DNA from: Leptospira andrefontaineae
GTDB lineage: Bacteria > Spirochaetota > Leptospiria > Leptospirales > Leptospiraceae
DNA length: 64,000 nucleotides
Reading direction: 5' to 3'
NCBI RefSeq assembly: GCF_004770105.1
Contig: NZ_RQEY01000012.1
Location: 124,001-188,000, forward strand
The position numbers and the translations under genes are program-made. A model generated the notes under the pieces. It ran no database searches, was not told where the DNA came from, and worked only from the letters and a program-made list of their open reading frames with translations. This document shows positions 7,894 through 16,197 of the stretch, piece by piece (the first letter of the stretch is position 1; every line of letters starts with the position of its first letter).

Positions 7894-9234
7894 TCAACGG
7901 CTTGGAAAAGTTATATTGTCCCAATCTACCTTAAATTTTGTATTTTTCTGTTGGCGCATTAGATCTACTATTTTCTCAATTGAGTAACTAATATATCGAT
8001 TCAACAAATCAACGCATTCATTCAAAGACATTTGCCCTTTTTTAATTTCTAATGTTGAGCCGTGAACAATCTTACTACGCATACTATAGGCTGATTTAAA
8101 GAATCTATAAATCTCTCTTTGCTTATTAGGATCTTGTTCAAGAAATAATGCTGCTCTGTGTGAGAGCCTATAATTTAATTCTCCATTTACGTCACTCTCT
8201 GATTGAAGAAATATCGCTTCCGCAGCTATCATTAAATCGATAATTTTATCTTCGTATGCGGATTTAAGTACGGATTGAGAATAACGGCTAAGAGCGACAA
8301 CGAGAAAATTTGGTAAATTAATGCTTACTAAGTTTAACCTTCTCCAAAGATCAATTGCTCGGCCCTCCTCTCCATTTTTCAAATTATACTCTGAATTAAC
8401 ATTTGGTCTAGATGAAGTGTGTTGTAATAGATAACTGCTTTTAAACAAACCCGTATAATTTACTATTTTTCCAGCCGACGAAACCGTGCCTGCTTTGAAT
8501 AATTGGAGAGAGGTAATTATCAGTTCTTCCCAAGAAATTTTGGTTTCGGTATTTCTTGTTACTGGAAAAGAGCGCGGCCCTATTTGTTTCTTATAACGTT
8601 TACGTCTCACTATACCAAACTCATAAACAACTAGCACAATGTCACTGTGCGGCGATTGTATTGAGAGGTGAATTCCGGAGTTTAATAAAATCGAAATTTC
8701 TTTCGGTTTAAGCTTCTCAATAGTTAAGTCATCGTCCAATTGAAGGGATTCTGCTTCGGCTCGAAAACCGAATAGAGGGGCTATCTCTTCAACTGTAATG
8801 TAATCTGCTTCAAAATCTCGTGCAATACTACGGATTTGTGATAAAGCAATTTCGTAATCGAATTCTAATAGGCTGTTTTCTCCTAAAAAAGGAATAAGAG
8901 TTTTTCTCATTACTCCTTCGAATGTAACTTGATGACTAAAAAATTCTTCTGTTCCGACAACAGTATTTAATTGGTCCTTTATTTTAGCATCCGATAGAAT
9001 TAATTTTTCTGCTTTTTGATATGAATCGAGTTGGCTAATTTCTTCTTGAATTTGATGAAATACAATCGGCCAAACGATCAATTGAATATCACGCCTCACG
9101 TAATATTCTCTATCGGATTTTTCCCATCGTCGATCAATTGTTGAAAGCAGCCTATCCTTCCTTGCTAGATCGGAAAGAATTTCATGAATATCTTCTGCGG
9201 TGCAAGCTAAGGCGTTTTCTACAATTTCATCCAT
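7894..9234 (-). CDS. Apea-like HEPN domain protein
   Basis: A 446-residue soluble protein. The C-terminal third is an Apea-like HEPN domain: LMIAAEAIFLQ at about residue 330, NYRLSHRAALFL, then FFKSAYSMRSKIVHG near residue 390, with the conserved R-x3-[V]HG close. That family commonly occurs in defence and RNA-processing settings. The N-terminal 320 residues are not recognisable to me. The start is supported by AGGATAA seven bases upstream of ATG. A perfect 7-bp inverted repeat carrying a TATAAT lies 11 bases before the start and probably regulates it. It stands at the end of a run of small minus-strand genes; 143 bases separate it from them. Confidence 0.65.
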   Translation of the reverse strand: MDEIVENALACTAEDIHEILSDLARKDRLLSTIDRRWEKSDREYYVRRDIQLIVWPIVFHQIQEEISQLDSYQKAEKLILSDAKIKDQLNTVVGTEEFFSHQVTFEGVMRKTLIPFLGENSLLEFDYEIALSQIRSIARDFEADYITVEEIAPLFGFRAEAESLQLDDDLTIEKLKPKEISILLNSGIHLSIQSPHSDIVLVVYEFGIVRRKRYKKQIGPRSFPVTRNTETKISWEELIITSLQLFKAGTVSSAGKIVNYTGLFKSSYLLQHTSSRPNVNSEYNLKNGEEGRAIDLWRRLNLVSINLPNFLVVALSRYSQSVLKSAYEDKIIDLMIAAEAIFLQSESDVNGELNYRLSHRAALFLEQDPNKQREIYRFFKSAYSMRSKIVHGSTLEIKKGQMSLNECVDLLNRYISYSIEKIVDLMRQQKNTKFKVDWDNITFPSR

Positions 9235-9244
9235 AATTTATCCT

Positions 9245-9264
9245 GGTATTAACATTATAATACC
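9245..9264 (-). promoter_or_regulatory. Inverted repeat overlapping a -10 box upstream of the HEPN gene
   Basis: GGTATTA and TAATACC form a perfect 7-bp inverted repeat separated by 6 bases. Read on the minus strand it contains TATAAT, a consensus -10 box, 11 bases from the ATG of the Apea-HEPN gene. Two further GGTATT half-sites follow at about 9312-9320 and 9363-9370. The layout suggests an operator that blocks the promoter, perhaps bound by a product of this locus. No matching -35 box is clear. Confidence 0.45.
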
Positions 9265-9377
9265 AAAATCAATTTTTTATTATGTTATTGAAACCTCTTT
9301 TCTAGTTTCCGTTTGGTATTACCCATTGAACTACGATTTGCAGATATTTAATAATCCAAAGATGGTATTTGAGTAAT

Positions 9378-9770
9378 TTAATCTATTATAAATTCAAGAT
9401 AGTGAGACTTTGAGGCCCGAGCAAATAATTCGGAAATGCTTTCGACTTTTAATACAGGAAATTCCTTGTGAATTCCTTCCGCAAATAGTAGGTCTTTTTC
9501 CAGTTGAAATATATCATCGTGAATCCAAGTAGCGAAGTCTGTTCCAATCAGCGCGCAGACTTGATAAAGGTAAGGGTGTTCCTTTTTAACTATCTTTATC
9601 GTAATATCTTCTAGTTCTGCATTGCTAAACCTTTTGCGAAATTCCGCATACTCCATTGACATCGAGGTCCGCCGAAGGATGAGAGAATTGAGCATCATTT
9701 TATTTATATCTTGAAAGATTCTTTTATCTTCTTCAATTGTGATTTCTTTAACTTCAACTACTAAATTCAT
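9378..9770 (-). CDS. Hypothetical protein, last of a small-gene run
   Basis: A 130-residue soluble protein without recognisable motifs. The N-terminal region is charged and likely helical, and SLILRRTSMSMEYAEFRKRF is a basic helix. It starts 9 bases after the stop of the 104-residue gene upstream, consistent with one operon. Base composition is AT-rich like the surrounding block. No function can be proposed. Confidence 0.5.
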   Translation of the reverse strand: MNLVVEVKEITIEEDKRIFQDINKMMLNSLILRRTSMSMEYAEFRKRFSNAELEDITIKIVKKEHPYLYQVCALIGTDFATWIHDDIFQLEKDLLFAEGIHKEFPVLKVESISELFARASKSHYLEFIID

Positions 9771-9779
9771 ACATTCTTA

Positions 9780-10094
9780 TCACTTTTGTATAACTCGATA
9801 ACCTGTCCACATGTCGAATAGATCATTAAGTTGGTCGAAAAAGATTCCTTCCAATAAAGTAAACTTTACAAACCCTTTGGTTAATTCCTTTCCCACTTTA
9901 ATGTCATAGAGATCATTTCCCTCGTTGTAAGTTATATCAACTGCACGGACTTTGGTTTTCAGGTCTTGAAATGTAAATGTTAGGTTATTAGGATATTTCT
10001 TAGATACTCGGATAGTTTTTATAAAACAAAAAATGAAACCAGGATTGATCTGGTTTAGTATAGTTTCTTGAACTTCTGAAAAGGTTGCTTTCAT
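9780..10094 (-). CDS. Small protein, paralogue A of a three-member family
   Basis: A 104-residue protein of unknown function. It aligns end to end with the 106-residue product upstream: shared features are QxxIxxQI near the start, SKxxPN, xLKTxxRxxxITYN in the middle and QLNxLFxxWTGY at the C-terminus. The fold is likely alpha-beta-alpha. The gene begins 14 bases after the paralogue's stop. The family is unknown to me; similar small proteins occur near mobile elements, but that is a loose impression. Confidence 0.6.
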   Translation of the reverse strand: MKATFSEVQETILNQINPGFIFCFIKTIRVSKKYPNNLTFTFQDLKTKVRAVDITYNEGNDLYDIKVGKELTKGFVKFTLLEGIFFDQLNDLFDMWTGYRVIQK

Positions 10095-10108
10095 AGTAAT
10101 TGAAAATA

Positions 10109-10429
10109 TTACTTATATGATGGGACGATTTTATATCCGGTCCATTCTGCAAAGAGAGCATTTAACTGGTTTAAGGCCACATTTTCCAAGCGATCGATTT
10201 TCAAGAACCCCTCAGAACTAGTTGAAATAGTTCTAATTTCATAGCACTCTTTCTTTTGGTTATAAGTGATTTGCGCTCCACGGATGTTTGTTTTAATATT
10301 AAAAAAAGAAACGCCGATCCTATTGGGAGAGTTTTTCGAGAAATTTACTTGGCTTACATAGCTCAGTAAGAACCCAACTTCGATTTGTGATATTATTTTA
10401 CTTTGAATGAAGGATATTTCAGCGTCCAA
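10109..10429 (-). CDS. Small protein, paralogue B (TTG start)
   Basis: Translated from the TTG at 10429 this is 106 residues, matching paralogue A (104 residues) from the first residue. A good Shine-Dalgarno, AGAGGAG, lies 8 bases upstream of the TTG. The open frame continues up to an ATG at 10489, but that extension has no counterpart in the paralogue and runs into a hairpin at 10473-10492, so I prefer the TTG. Conserved features are IKTNIRGAQITYN and LNALFAEWTGYKI. Function unknown. Confidence 0.6.
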   Translation of the reverse strand: MDAEISFIQSKIISQIEVGFLLSYVSQVNFSKNSPNRIGVSFFNIKTNIRGAQITYNQKKECYEIRTISTSSEGFLKIDRLENVALNQLNALFAEWTGYKIVPSYK

Positions 10430-10472
10430 AACTATGACTCCTCTTTTAGGAATTAGAATTAAAATATCATAA

Positions 10473-10492
10473 TGATTGCAAAAAAGCAATCA
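10473..10492 (-). terminator. Hairpin between small genes (attenuator or weak terminator)
   Basis: TGATTGC and GCAATCA form a perfect 7-bp stem around a six-base loop that reads TTTTTT on the minus strand. It lies 24 bases after the 94-residue gene and 43 bases before the TTG start of paralogue B. The T-run sits in the loop rather than after the stem, so termination would be weak; partial read-through control or RNA processing is possible. Confidence 0.35.
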
Positions 10493-10516
10493 TTAAAAAA
10501 CATAAATATATAAAAA

Positions 10517-10801
10517 TTATTCTAATTCTGCGATTTTTTTGCAAATTTCTGAAAGTAAGTCAAGAAATGGGCGATCGTTGCTCTTGGCTTTTCGATATCG
10601 GTGCATTTTATTCGCTAAAAATTGTCTTCCTTGGTCCTCTCGATTATTATCTCCCACCAAATGCCTAGAGAGTTCATCTCCGCTTCCATACTGATTTATC
10701 GCTTGGTCGATGAAGGCATTATAAAGGTCTTCTAATTCTTCTTCATGGGATCGAATAGTTTTATAATATATTTTATCACTCACAATTGAAAATCCTTCCA
10801 T
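10517..10801 (-). CDS. Hypothetical 94-residue protein
   Basis: A small, highly charged, mostly helical protein (EEELEDLYNAF, then QFLANKMHRYRKAK). No family is recognised. It lies between paralogues B and C of the small-protein family, 68 bases after C, with a hairpin just downstream. It could be an antitoxin-like or DNA-binding adaptor, but nothing in the sequence proves this. Confidence 0.5.
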   Translation of the reverse strand: MEGFSIVSDKIYYKTIRSHEEELEDLYNAFIDQAINQYGSGDELSRHLVGDNNREDQGRQFLANKMHRYRKAKSNDRPFLDLLSEICKKIAELE

Positions 10802-10869
10802 TGATTTGTGAATGGATAAAATGCTTAGGTTACGAGATCAAGGAAAAACGAACGGATTGGGGCGGAATA

Positions 10870-11202
10870 TTAATTCCGGGTTGGAATAGGGTTGCAAATG
10901 CTCAGAAGGACTTGGTTTATCCCATCTAATGGTACTTCGTCAATAGTTTCCACATCATAGCGTTTCTCAGTTTCAGATTCCGCTGGTATCTCTCTGTGGA
11001 TCCGGATTTTATATTCTTGGTGAGCGAAACTGAATTCAATGCCTACAAAGAAGATTTTGGAATGGTTCGGATGAAGAATGAGATTTAAGTAATCTGGAAT
11101 ATTCGGAGAATGTTCGAGTTTCGCGACAGATGTCCGGAGGAAATTGAAATCTATTTCATTTAGGATTATGGCTTGTCTTTCCGTAATTTCCTGGTTCGGC
11201 AC
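10870..11202 (-). CDS. Small protein, paralogue C (divergent, GTG start)
   Basis: A 110-residue protein starting at GTG. It is a diverged member of the same family as the products at 9780-10094 and 10109-10429: ITERQAIILNEIDFNFL matches their N-termini, and the strand pattern VGIEFSFAHQEYKIRI and PLDGINQVLL match their middle and end. It lacks the WTGY ending. It is the first gene of the run, next to the IS element. Function unknown. Confidence 0.5.
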   Translation of the reverse strand: MPNQEITERQAIILNEIDFNFLRTSVAKLEHSPNIPDYLNLILHPNHSKIFFVGIEFSFAHQEYKIRIHREIPAESETEKRYDVETIDEVPLDGINQVLLSICNPIPTRN

Positions 11203-11386
11203 AAGCTCAGGATCTTTTGAAGCGGTAAATCTGCATAGGAAATTTGGGAAGGGGTTTGAGAGAGGGGGTTTTTAAGTTAACGTATGCTTGCTTAAAAGAT
11301 TTTGCGAATTGTGTTACTTTAGAGATATTTCTTAGAACTTCCCATAATGGTATTTATGTCTCATTGAAAAACAAAAGTCTCTGAAC

Positions 11387-11431
11387 GATCAACCACATAG
11401 GTAACACTTTAAACCAGTCACATGGGTTACA
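11387..11431 (+). repeat. Left terminal inverted repeat of the IS
   Basis: Read inwards: GATCAACC, then ACATAGGTAACA, an interval of 11-12 bases, then CACATGGGTTACA. The same order is found inwards from the right end. The doubled word is probably the transposase binding site. Confidence 0.7.
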
Positions 11432-11434
11432 CTT

Positions 11435-12616
11435 TTAGTAAGAAAGATTATAAGTGAGCTTCTCATATTTCAATACTTTTCCAGTATAAAGATCTAATAT
11501 TCCAAGAACTGCATTCGTAAAATAGATACGACAAAGACGATCCGATATCTCTTCGAAACCTACTATCTCACCAATCAATGGAGCACCGAAAAAAACTCTG
11601 TGAGGACCGTATTGAGAAAAACCGCTTTCATAAACTTTCTCTGCTACTACATGTGTTGGATACGCAACCTCTTGAAGTTTGGAAGGAAAAAGTCTTGATG
11701 ACTGAATGTAGACTGATGCTGGTGTTTGATAACCTAAAGCTTCATGCGGTCGTATCTCGTTGTACTCTTTTTTGAATCTATCGAATGACTGTTGTTGTTC
11801 TTCTAAGGAAGCCCTAGGAGGAAGCGCTGTTTCTTGCTTCAATGTTCGGTGCATTCGTTCGTGCCGACCATTCTGCTGAGGTTTGCCAGGTTCTATTCTT
11901 TCCGGACGAATTCCAAGTTTTAACCACCAAACGGATAATTTACTTAATCCTCCAATAGCTTTAGAAGCAAACGGACTTCCGTTATCCGTCTTAATCGCTA
12001 ACGGTAATCCATATTCTTTAAATACACGTTCAAAAGCTTGTTTTACGCTTTCTGTATTGGTTTTCTTGAGGATCTGACAATCTAAGAGAAGCCTACTATT
12101 TGCATCAGTGATAGTTAACGGATCACAACGCATTCCATCGCCAACAGTAAAGTGTCCTTTGAAATCAGCACACCAAACATCGTTGGGAGTAATTGCATCG
12201 GAAAAAGGAAAAAGAGACTGTGGAGTTTTTTTCCTGCGAGGTTGTTGCCGAACTAAACCCTTCCTTTTAAGAATATTCCCAATCGTTGTTACACTCGGCC
12301 AAGACTTGACTCGATGGTATTTTACTTTTAATCTCCATAGTAACTTTCGAGGTCCCCAAGAAGGATGCTCTTCCCGCATTCGAATAATTAGATCTACGAT
12401 ATGCTTCGGTGTTTCAAGTGGTTGAACTTTTGGAGCTCTTGACTTCTCTTTTAATCCGTCGATTCCTTCTTTTTCATATCGCTCCAGATACTTGTAGCCG
12501 GTTTTTCGGCTAATGCCAAATTCCTTACAAAGATCTGCGAAGATCCATTCTTCCCGCTTAAAAGCAGCAATAAATTTGATTCTTTCCTCGATCACAAGTG
12601 ACTCCTTCCAAGGCAT
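11435..12616 (-). CDS. IS481-family transposase (DDE integrase core)
   Basis: A 393-residue transposase. An N-terminal helix-turn-helix (FADLCKEFGISRKTGYKYLERY, residues about 26-47) is followed by a second DNA-binding segment and an rve-type integrase core. Catalytic residues appear as Asp in VWCADFKG (about residue 150), Asp in IKTDNGSPF (about 210) and Glu in QQNGRHERMH (about 255), then the GYQTPASVY close typical of IS481. There is no frameshift or stop, so it may be functional. Its RBS (TTGGAGGTGTCC) is close to the ATG. Length is at the long end for the family because of an extra C-terminal beta-rich domain. Confidence 0.92.
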   Translation of the reverse strand: MPWKESLVIEERIKFIAAFKREEWIFADLCKEFGISRKTGYKYLERYEKEGIDGLKEKSRAPKVQPLETPKHIVDLIIRMREEHPSWGPRKLLWRLKVKYHRVKSWPSVTTIGNILKRKGLVRQQPRRKKTPQSLFPFSDAITPNDVWCADFKGHFTVGDGMRCDPLTITDANSRLLLDCQILKKTNTESVKQAFERVFKEYGLPLAIKTDNGSPFASKAIGGLSKLSVWWLKLGIRPERIEPGKPQQNGRHERMHRTLKQETALPPRASLEEQQQSFDRFKKEYNEIRPHEALGYQTPASVYIQSSRLFPSKLQEVAYPTHVVAEKVYESGFSQYGPHRVFFGAPLIGEIVGFEEISDRLCRIYFTNAVLGILDLYTGKVLKYEKLTYNLSY

Positions 12617-12644
12617 CTGGACACCTCCAAATGCCTGAATATTA

Positions 12645-12690
12645 TGTCACCTATGTGGGTTTCTGTATATGTTACCTATCTGCCTTGATC
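12645..12690 (-). repeat. Right terminal inverted repeat of the IS
   Basis: Read inwards on the minus strand: GATCAAGG, CAGATAGGTAACA, an interval, then CCCACATAGGTGACA. It matches the left end with a one-base length difference. Confidence 0.7.
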
Positions 12691-12695
12691 ATACC

Positions 12696-12723
12696 TTGAA
12701 TTGGCGATTTATAAACCTATAAG
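12696..12723 (+). promoter_or_regulatory. Candidate promoter of recCBD
   Basis: TTGAAT and TATAAG separated by 16 bases form a plausible sigma-70 promoter 72 bases before the recC start and only a few bases outside the IS. The IS insertion may have changed the upstream control of the operon. Confidence 0.3.
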
Positions 12724-12735
12724 AGCTCCCCTCTC

Positions 12736-12761
12736 GGACCAAAACTTTGTTTTACCGGTCC
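12736..12761 (+). other. Hairpin in the recC leader
   Basis: GGACC-AAAAC-TTT-GTTTT-ACC-GGTCC: two stacked 5-bp stems with a three-base bulge, 34 bases upstream of the recC ATG. It could shape mRNA stability or translation; no T-run follows, so it is not a terminator. Confidence 0.35.
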
Positions 12762-12795
12762 GTAATTTCTGAATTTTTGGTAGAACCGATCGAAG

Positions 12796-15700
12796 ATGAG
12801 CATACTAGTCCATAGTTCCGACAATCTTGCGGATTTGTCCGAAGCATTATCTGAATCCTTAAGAGAAGAGATCTCTAGGCAGGATGGGTTGTATTCTCCG
12901 ACTGTGATCATCCCGAACAAAAGTATGGAGACCTGGCTGAACCTGGATTTGGTCCAAAGGTTCGGTGTAGTATTCAATATCAGATTTCTTTTCTTGGAAA
13001 AGTATTTAGAGGAACTGGTTCTCGAAAAATTTTCCCCGGAGATCGATCCAAAATCCAGGCCGTTCTTACAGGGAGAATCCAGAAAATTCCAGATCTATGA
13101 GACCTTGCTCCGGGATCAGGAATTTCTCCAAAAATATCCAATTCTCAAAAACTATCTTTTACCTTCCGGAAGAAAAACTCCAGATCCGGTCAGGCTTTTG
13201 GATCTGTCTGGACGTTTAGCAAAATATTTCAAGGACTACGAACTTCACAGACAGGACTGGATCCGAAACTGGCTAGGAGAAAAATATTCACTTCTAAGAT
13301 TACCGGGAGAAGATATCTGGGAGGAAGTAGCCACCCAGTCCGAAATTTTTTTCTTTCAAAAAGAACTCTATTCTTATCTCACAAGTTCTGATCTTTCTAA
13401 AGAAACTTTGATCCAATATTCCATGCGAAATCTTGGCTTGGAATCGAAGGTCAAAAAACATTCTCCAAAGAATGTATATTTATTTGCACTATCACAACTT
13501 TCGAGTACGTATATTGCCATCTTTCAAAATCTTCTTCCAGAAATTCATTTAGAAGTTTTTCAATTCGGAGTTCCAGACGGAGAACTAGTTTCCGGAACAG
13601 AAAGAAATCAGATCTGCAGAAACTGGGCAAACTCATTTCGCTCTTTGAAAAAATCCTGGGAGATCTCGGGCGCAGAATTTTCACATTCTAAGAAAAAGGA
13701 AAAACAAACTAGGACAGTTCTATCAGAATTCAAAGAATATCTTGGGCGATCGGAATATAAAAGCCAATCCCGACTTCTTCCGGACGAAAGTTTACAAATT
13801 TTAGAAGCACCCGGCAAAGTCCGAGAAGTAGAAGCAGTATTCCATCATATTCTTTCTATCTTATCCGAATCTAAAGAAACCAAATTAACCGATTTTGGGA
13901 TATTCTGTTCCGATCTTTCCGAATATAGAGCCGCTTTAGAGTTCGTATTCGAAGGCGGGATACAAGCGAAACTAGGGGAGAAGTCCGGCAGTTCTATAAA
14001 AACTTTACCTTACAGTATAAGAGATGTACTCGCCTCAGAAACAAGCGCATACATCAGCGGAATACTTTCCTTATTTACTCTGCTCTCTAAAGAAAGATCC
14101 AGAGCAGATATTTTTAAATTACTTAGAAATCCTTGCTTCCAATCTAAATGGGAAGTAGAACCTTCTTTAGTAGAAGAATGGGCAAGGTTATCCGAAGACT
14201 TGGAATTATACCAAGACGATTCTCTATCAGAAGACCAACCGCTTTCATTCTCTTTCCGAAAAGGTTTTTTACGCTTAGCCGCTGGAAATATATTATCTGC
14301 AGAAGAAGAGGAAGACCTTCCGGTCTCCCCTTTCGATTCCGGAGCGGGTTATTCGGTATCTACCTGGATCGGGCTTTGGAAACGTGTATCTTTTTTATTG
14401 GAAGAATTTTCTTCCTTGGTATCAGATCCAAAATCTTCAGGGGAAAAAATTTTAGATTCTCTATCCGATTTGTTGAGAGAACTGCTTTCTTCTCCTTCTT
14501 CTAATCCGATTGAAATGGAATTGGAACAGAATATTATAGATTCGTTATATGAATTAAGATCTGTCCAATGGGATCCAAAAAATTCTAAGGATAGACTCAA
14601 ATTTTTAGAGGCATTTTTTAAACAAACCGGAGGAGAGATCAAAGTCCGAAAAGGCCAATATCTAACCGGCGGGATTACGGTATCTTCTCTGCAACCTATG
14701 CGCCCTATTCCATTCCGACATGTATACATTTTGGGTTTAGGAGAAGGTCTATTTCCCGGAACAGACGATACATCTGCATTCAATCTCAGACATTTGGCTC
14801 CGAGAGAAGGGGATATAAATGTAAGAGGGCTAAATCAGTCCTTATTATACGAAACAATCTTATCTGCAAAACAAAGTCTGGTTTTATCTTTTGTAGCGGA
14901 AGATATTACGAAAGATGAAAGTATTGCTCCTTCTTCCTCCTTACTTTTGCTAGAACAAGCCTTAAAGGAGAATGTATTAGCTCCTGAAACTTCTGTTAGG
15001 ATCAAGATCCCATTAAACAAACATAGCAAGGAATATTTTATACAAAAAGAAAGTTCCGCTTTAAAGTTTGCGGAGAAGTTCCGTAAAAGTTTCGATCTTT
15101 CTTCTTCTCTATTATATGGAAAAGAAGAAGATAAAGAATATTATCGTAAAACTGTGCTTGGGAATTTCCAGGCAAGTCCTCCTGCAAAAAAGGAAATTCC
15201 AAATCTGGAAACTATAGATTGGAATGATCTGGTTCGATTTGCAAAATCCCCTCTTTCTTATCATTTGCAGAGAAGATTCCGATTGTACTCGGAAGAAATT
15301 TCAGAAGCAGAAACCGCAACAGAAGAACCATTTCGAATTTCGGATAATTTCAAATTTATGAAAGAGTTATGGTCTTATTCTATGAAAAAGACCGAAAAAG
15401 AACTCCAAAATTCTTTGAGCGGACTATTCTCAATTTGGGAGAAAAGAGGAAATATCCCAAGAGGAATTTACGGAGATGCTGAATTTTTAACAAAATCGGA
15501 AAAGGTGGGGAAAATTTCAGAGACAGTCGCTGAAATACTTTCGGATTCGGAAATTTTGTCCGGATTTACATTCGGAGAATCTACCAAAAAAGGGAATTTA
15601 CTCTCTTTACCAATGATTCCATTAGAAATTTCGAATGTATCTAAAATCAGTATAAACGGTCTTAAAGAAGATGTTTTCTTAAAAAAGGAAGCGGATGATA

Positions 15701-16197
15701 CCCTTTCACTCGTTCTTATATATCCGAATTCAAAGAAAAAGTTTAAGAATTTAATCGAACCATTTTTGATCCAATCTTTGCTGGATCTTATTCCTTCTAA
15801 AAACACTCCCAAATCGGTAACTGCAATTTTTGGGTATGGAGATAAGCCTAGTATCTCGAATATGAATCGAGAAGAAGGAGGAATATATCGTAAAAAATTC
15901 CTCTTTGATCTGGTTCAAGAATTCCTCAACCAGTCTACATCTTTAATCTCCCCTGGTATCTGGGAAGATTTTCCCGATAGAACAGAAATTGATCTAAACG
16001 ATTCCAAAAATTTAAATTTACTCTCCGAGGAATATAAAACTTGGGCGCAAGAATCAGTTCAGTACGATCCTGAAATTTATTTGGATGAGATCATCCGACT
16101 TCTGCCCTACTCTCAAAATTATATAAGTGAAAAGGATTTTTATCTCTGCTTAAAACTTTATCATCCATTGGAAAAGGTTTTTTATGCAGAAAAGTAA
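12796..16197 (+). CDS. recC: Exodeoxyribonuclease V subunit gamma (RecC)
   Basis: A 1133-residue RecC. The N-terminus with HSSDNLADLSEAL, TVIIPNKSMETWLNLDL and the following GVVFNIRFLFLEKYL is typical of the inactive helicase-like domain; later RPIPFRHVYILGLGEGLFPG and DRRKFLEAFF-like segments match RecC. Length is normal. RecC holds the RecBCD complex together, recognises Chi and splits the duplex. It overlaps recB by 14 bases and lies first in recC-recB-recD, so the three are co-translated. The operon sits next to an IS and defence-like block; RecBCD itself degrades phage DNA and repairs breaks. Confidence 0.93.
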   Translation: MSILVHSSDNLADLSEALSESLREEISRQDGLYSPTVIIPNKSMETWLNLDLVQRFGVVFNIRFLFLEKYLEELVLEKFSPEIDPKSRPFLQGESRKFQIYETLLRDQEFLQKYPILKNYLLPSGRKTPDPVRLLDLSGRLAKYFKDYELHRQDWIRNWLGEKYSLLRLPGEDIWEEVATQSEIFFFQKELYSYLTSSDLSKETLIQYSMRNLGLESKVKKHSPKNVYLFALSQLSSTYIAIFQNLLPEIHLEVFQFGVPDGELVSGTERNQICRNWANSFRSLKKSWEISGAEFSHSKKKEKQTRTVLSEFKEYLGRSEYKSQSRLLPDESLQILEAPGKVREVEAVFHHILSILSESKETKLTDFGIFCSDLSEYRAALEFVFEGGIQAKLGEKSGSSIKTLPYSIRDVLASETSAYISGILSLFTLLSKERSRADIFKLLRNPCFQSKWEVEPSLVEEWARLSEDLELYQDDSLSEDQPLSFSFRKGFLRLAAGNILSAEEEEDLPVSPFDSGAGYSVSTWIGLWKRVSFLLEEFSSLVSDPKSSGEKILDSLSDLLRELLSSPSSNPIEMELEQNIIDSLYELRSVQWDPKNSKDRLKFLEAFFKQTGGEIKVRKGQYLTGGITVSSLQPMRPIPFRHVYILGLGEGLFPGTDDTSAFNLRHLAPREGDINVRGLNQSLLYETILSAKQSLVLSFVAEDITKDESIAPSSSLLLLEQALKENVLAPETSVRIKIPLNKHSKEYFIQKESSALKFAEKFRKSFDLSSSLLYGKEEDKEYYRKTVLGNFQASPPAKKEIPNLETIDWNDLVRFAKSPLSYHLQRRFRLYSEEISEAETATEEPFRISDNFKFMKELWSYSMKKTEKELQNSLSGLFSIWEKRGNIPRGIYGDAEFLTKSEKVGKISETVAEILSDSEILSGFTFGESTKKGNLLSLPMIPLEISNVSKISINGLKEDVFLKKEADDTLSLVLIYPNSKKKFKNLIEPFLIQSLLDLIPSKNTPKSVTAIFGYGDKPSISNMNREEGGIYRKKFLFDLVQEFLNQSTSLISPGIWEDFPDRTEIDLNDSKNLNLLSEEYKTWAQESVQYDPEIYLDEIIRLLPYSQNYISEKDFYLCLKLYHPLEKVFYAEK

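Larger units (their letters stand above)
11387..12690 (-). mobile_element. IS481-type insertion sequence, apparently complete
   Basis: About 1.3 kb bounded by imperfect terminal inverted repeats of 45-46 bases (11387-11431 and 12645-12690), each containing two tandem ATAGGTRACA-like words, with one intact 393-residue transposase. The sequence GATCA occurs at both outer ends and could be either part of the repeats or a 5-bp target duplication, so the exact borders are uncertain by a few bases. The element separates the AT-rich accessory block from recCBD. Confidence 0.8.

Noticed and set aside
14349..14783. Minus-strand frame inside recC
   Set aside because: Shadow of the recC reading frame with no RBS and atypical composition.
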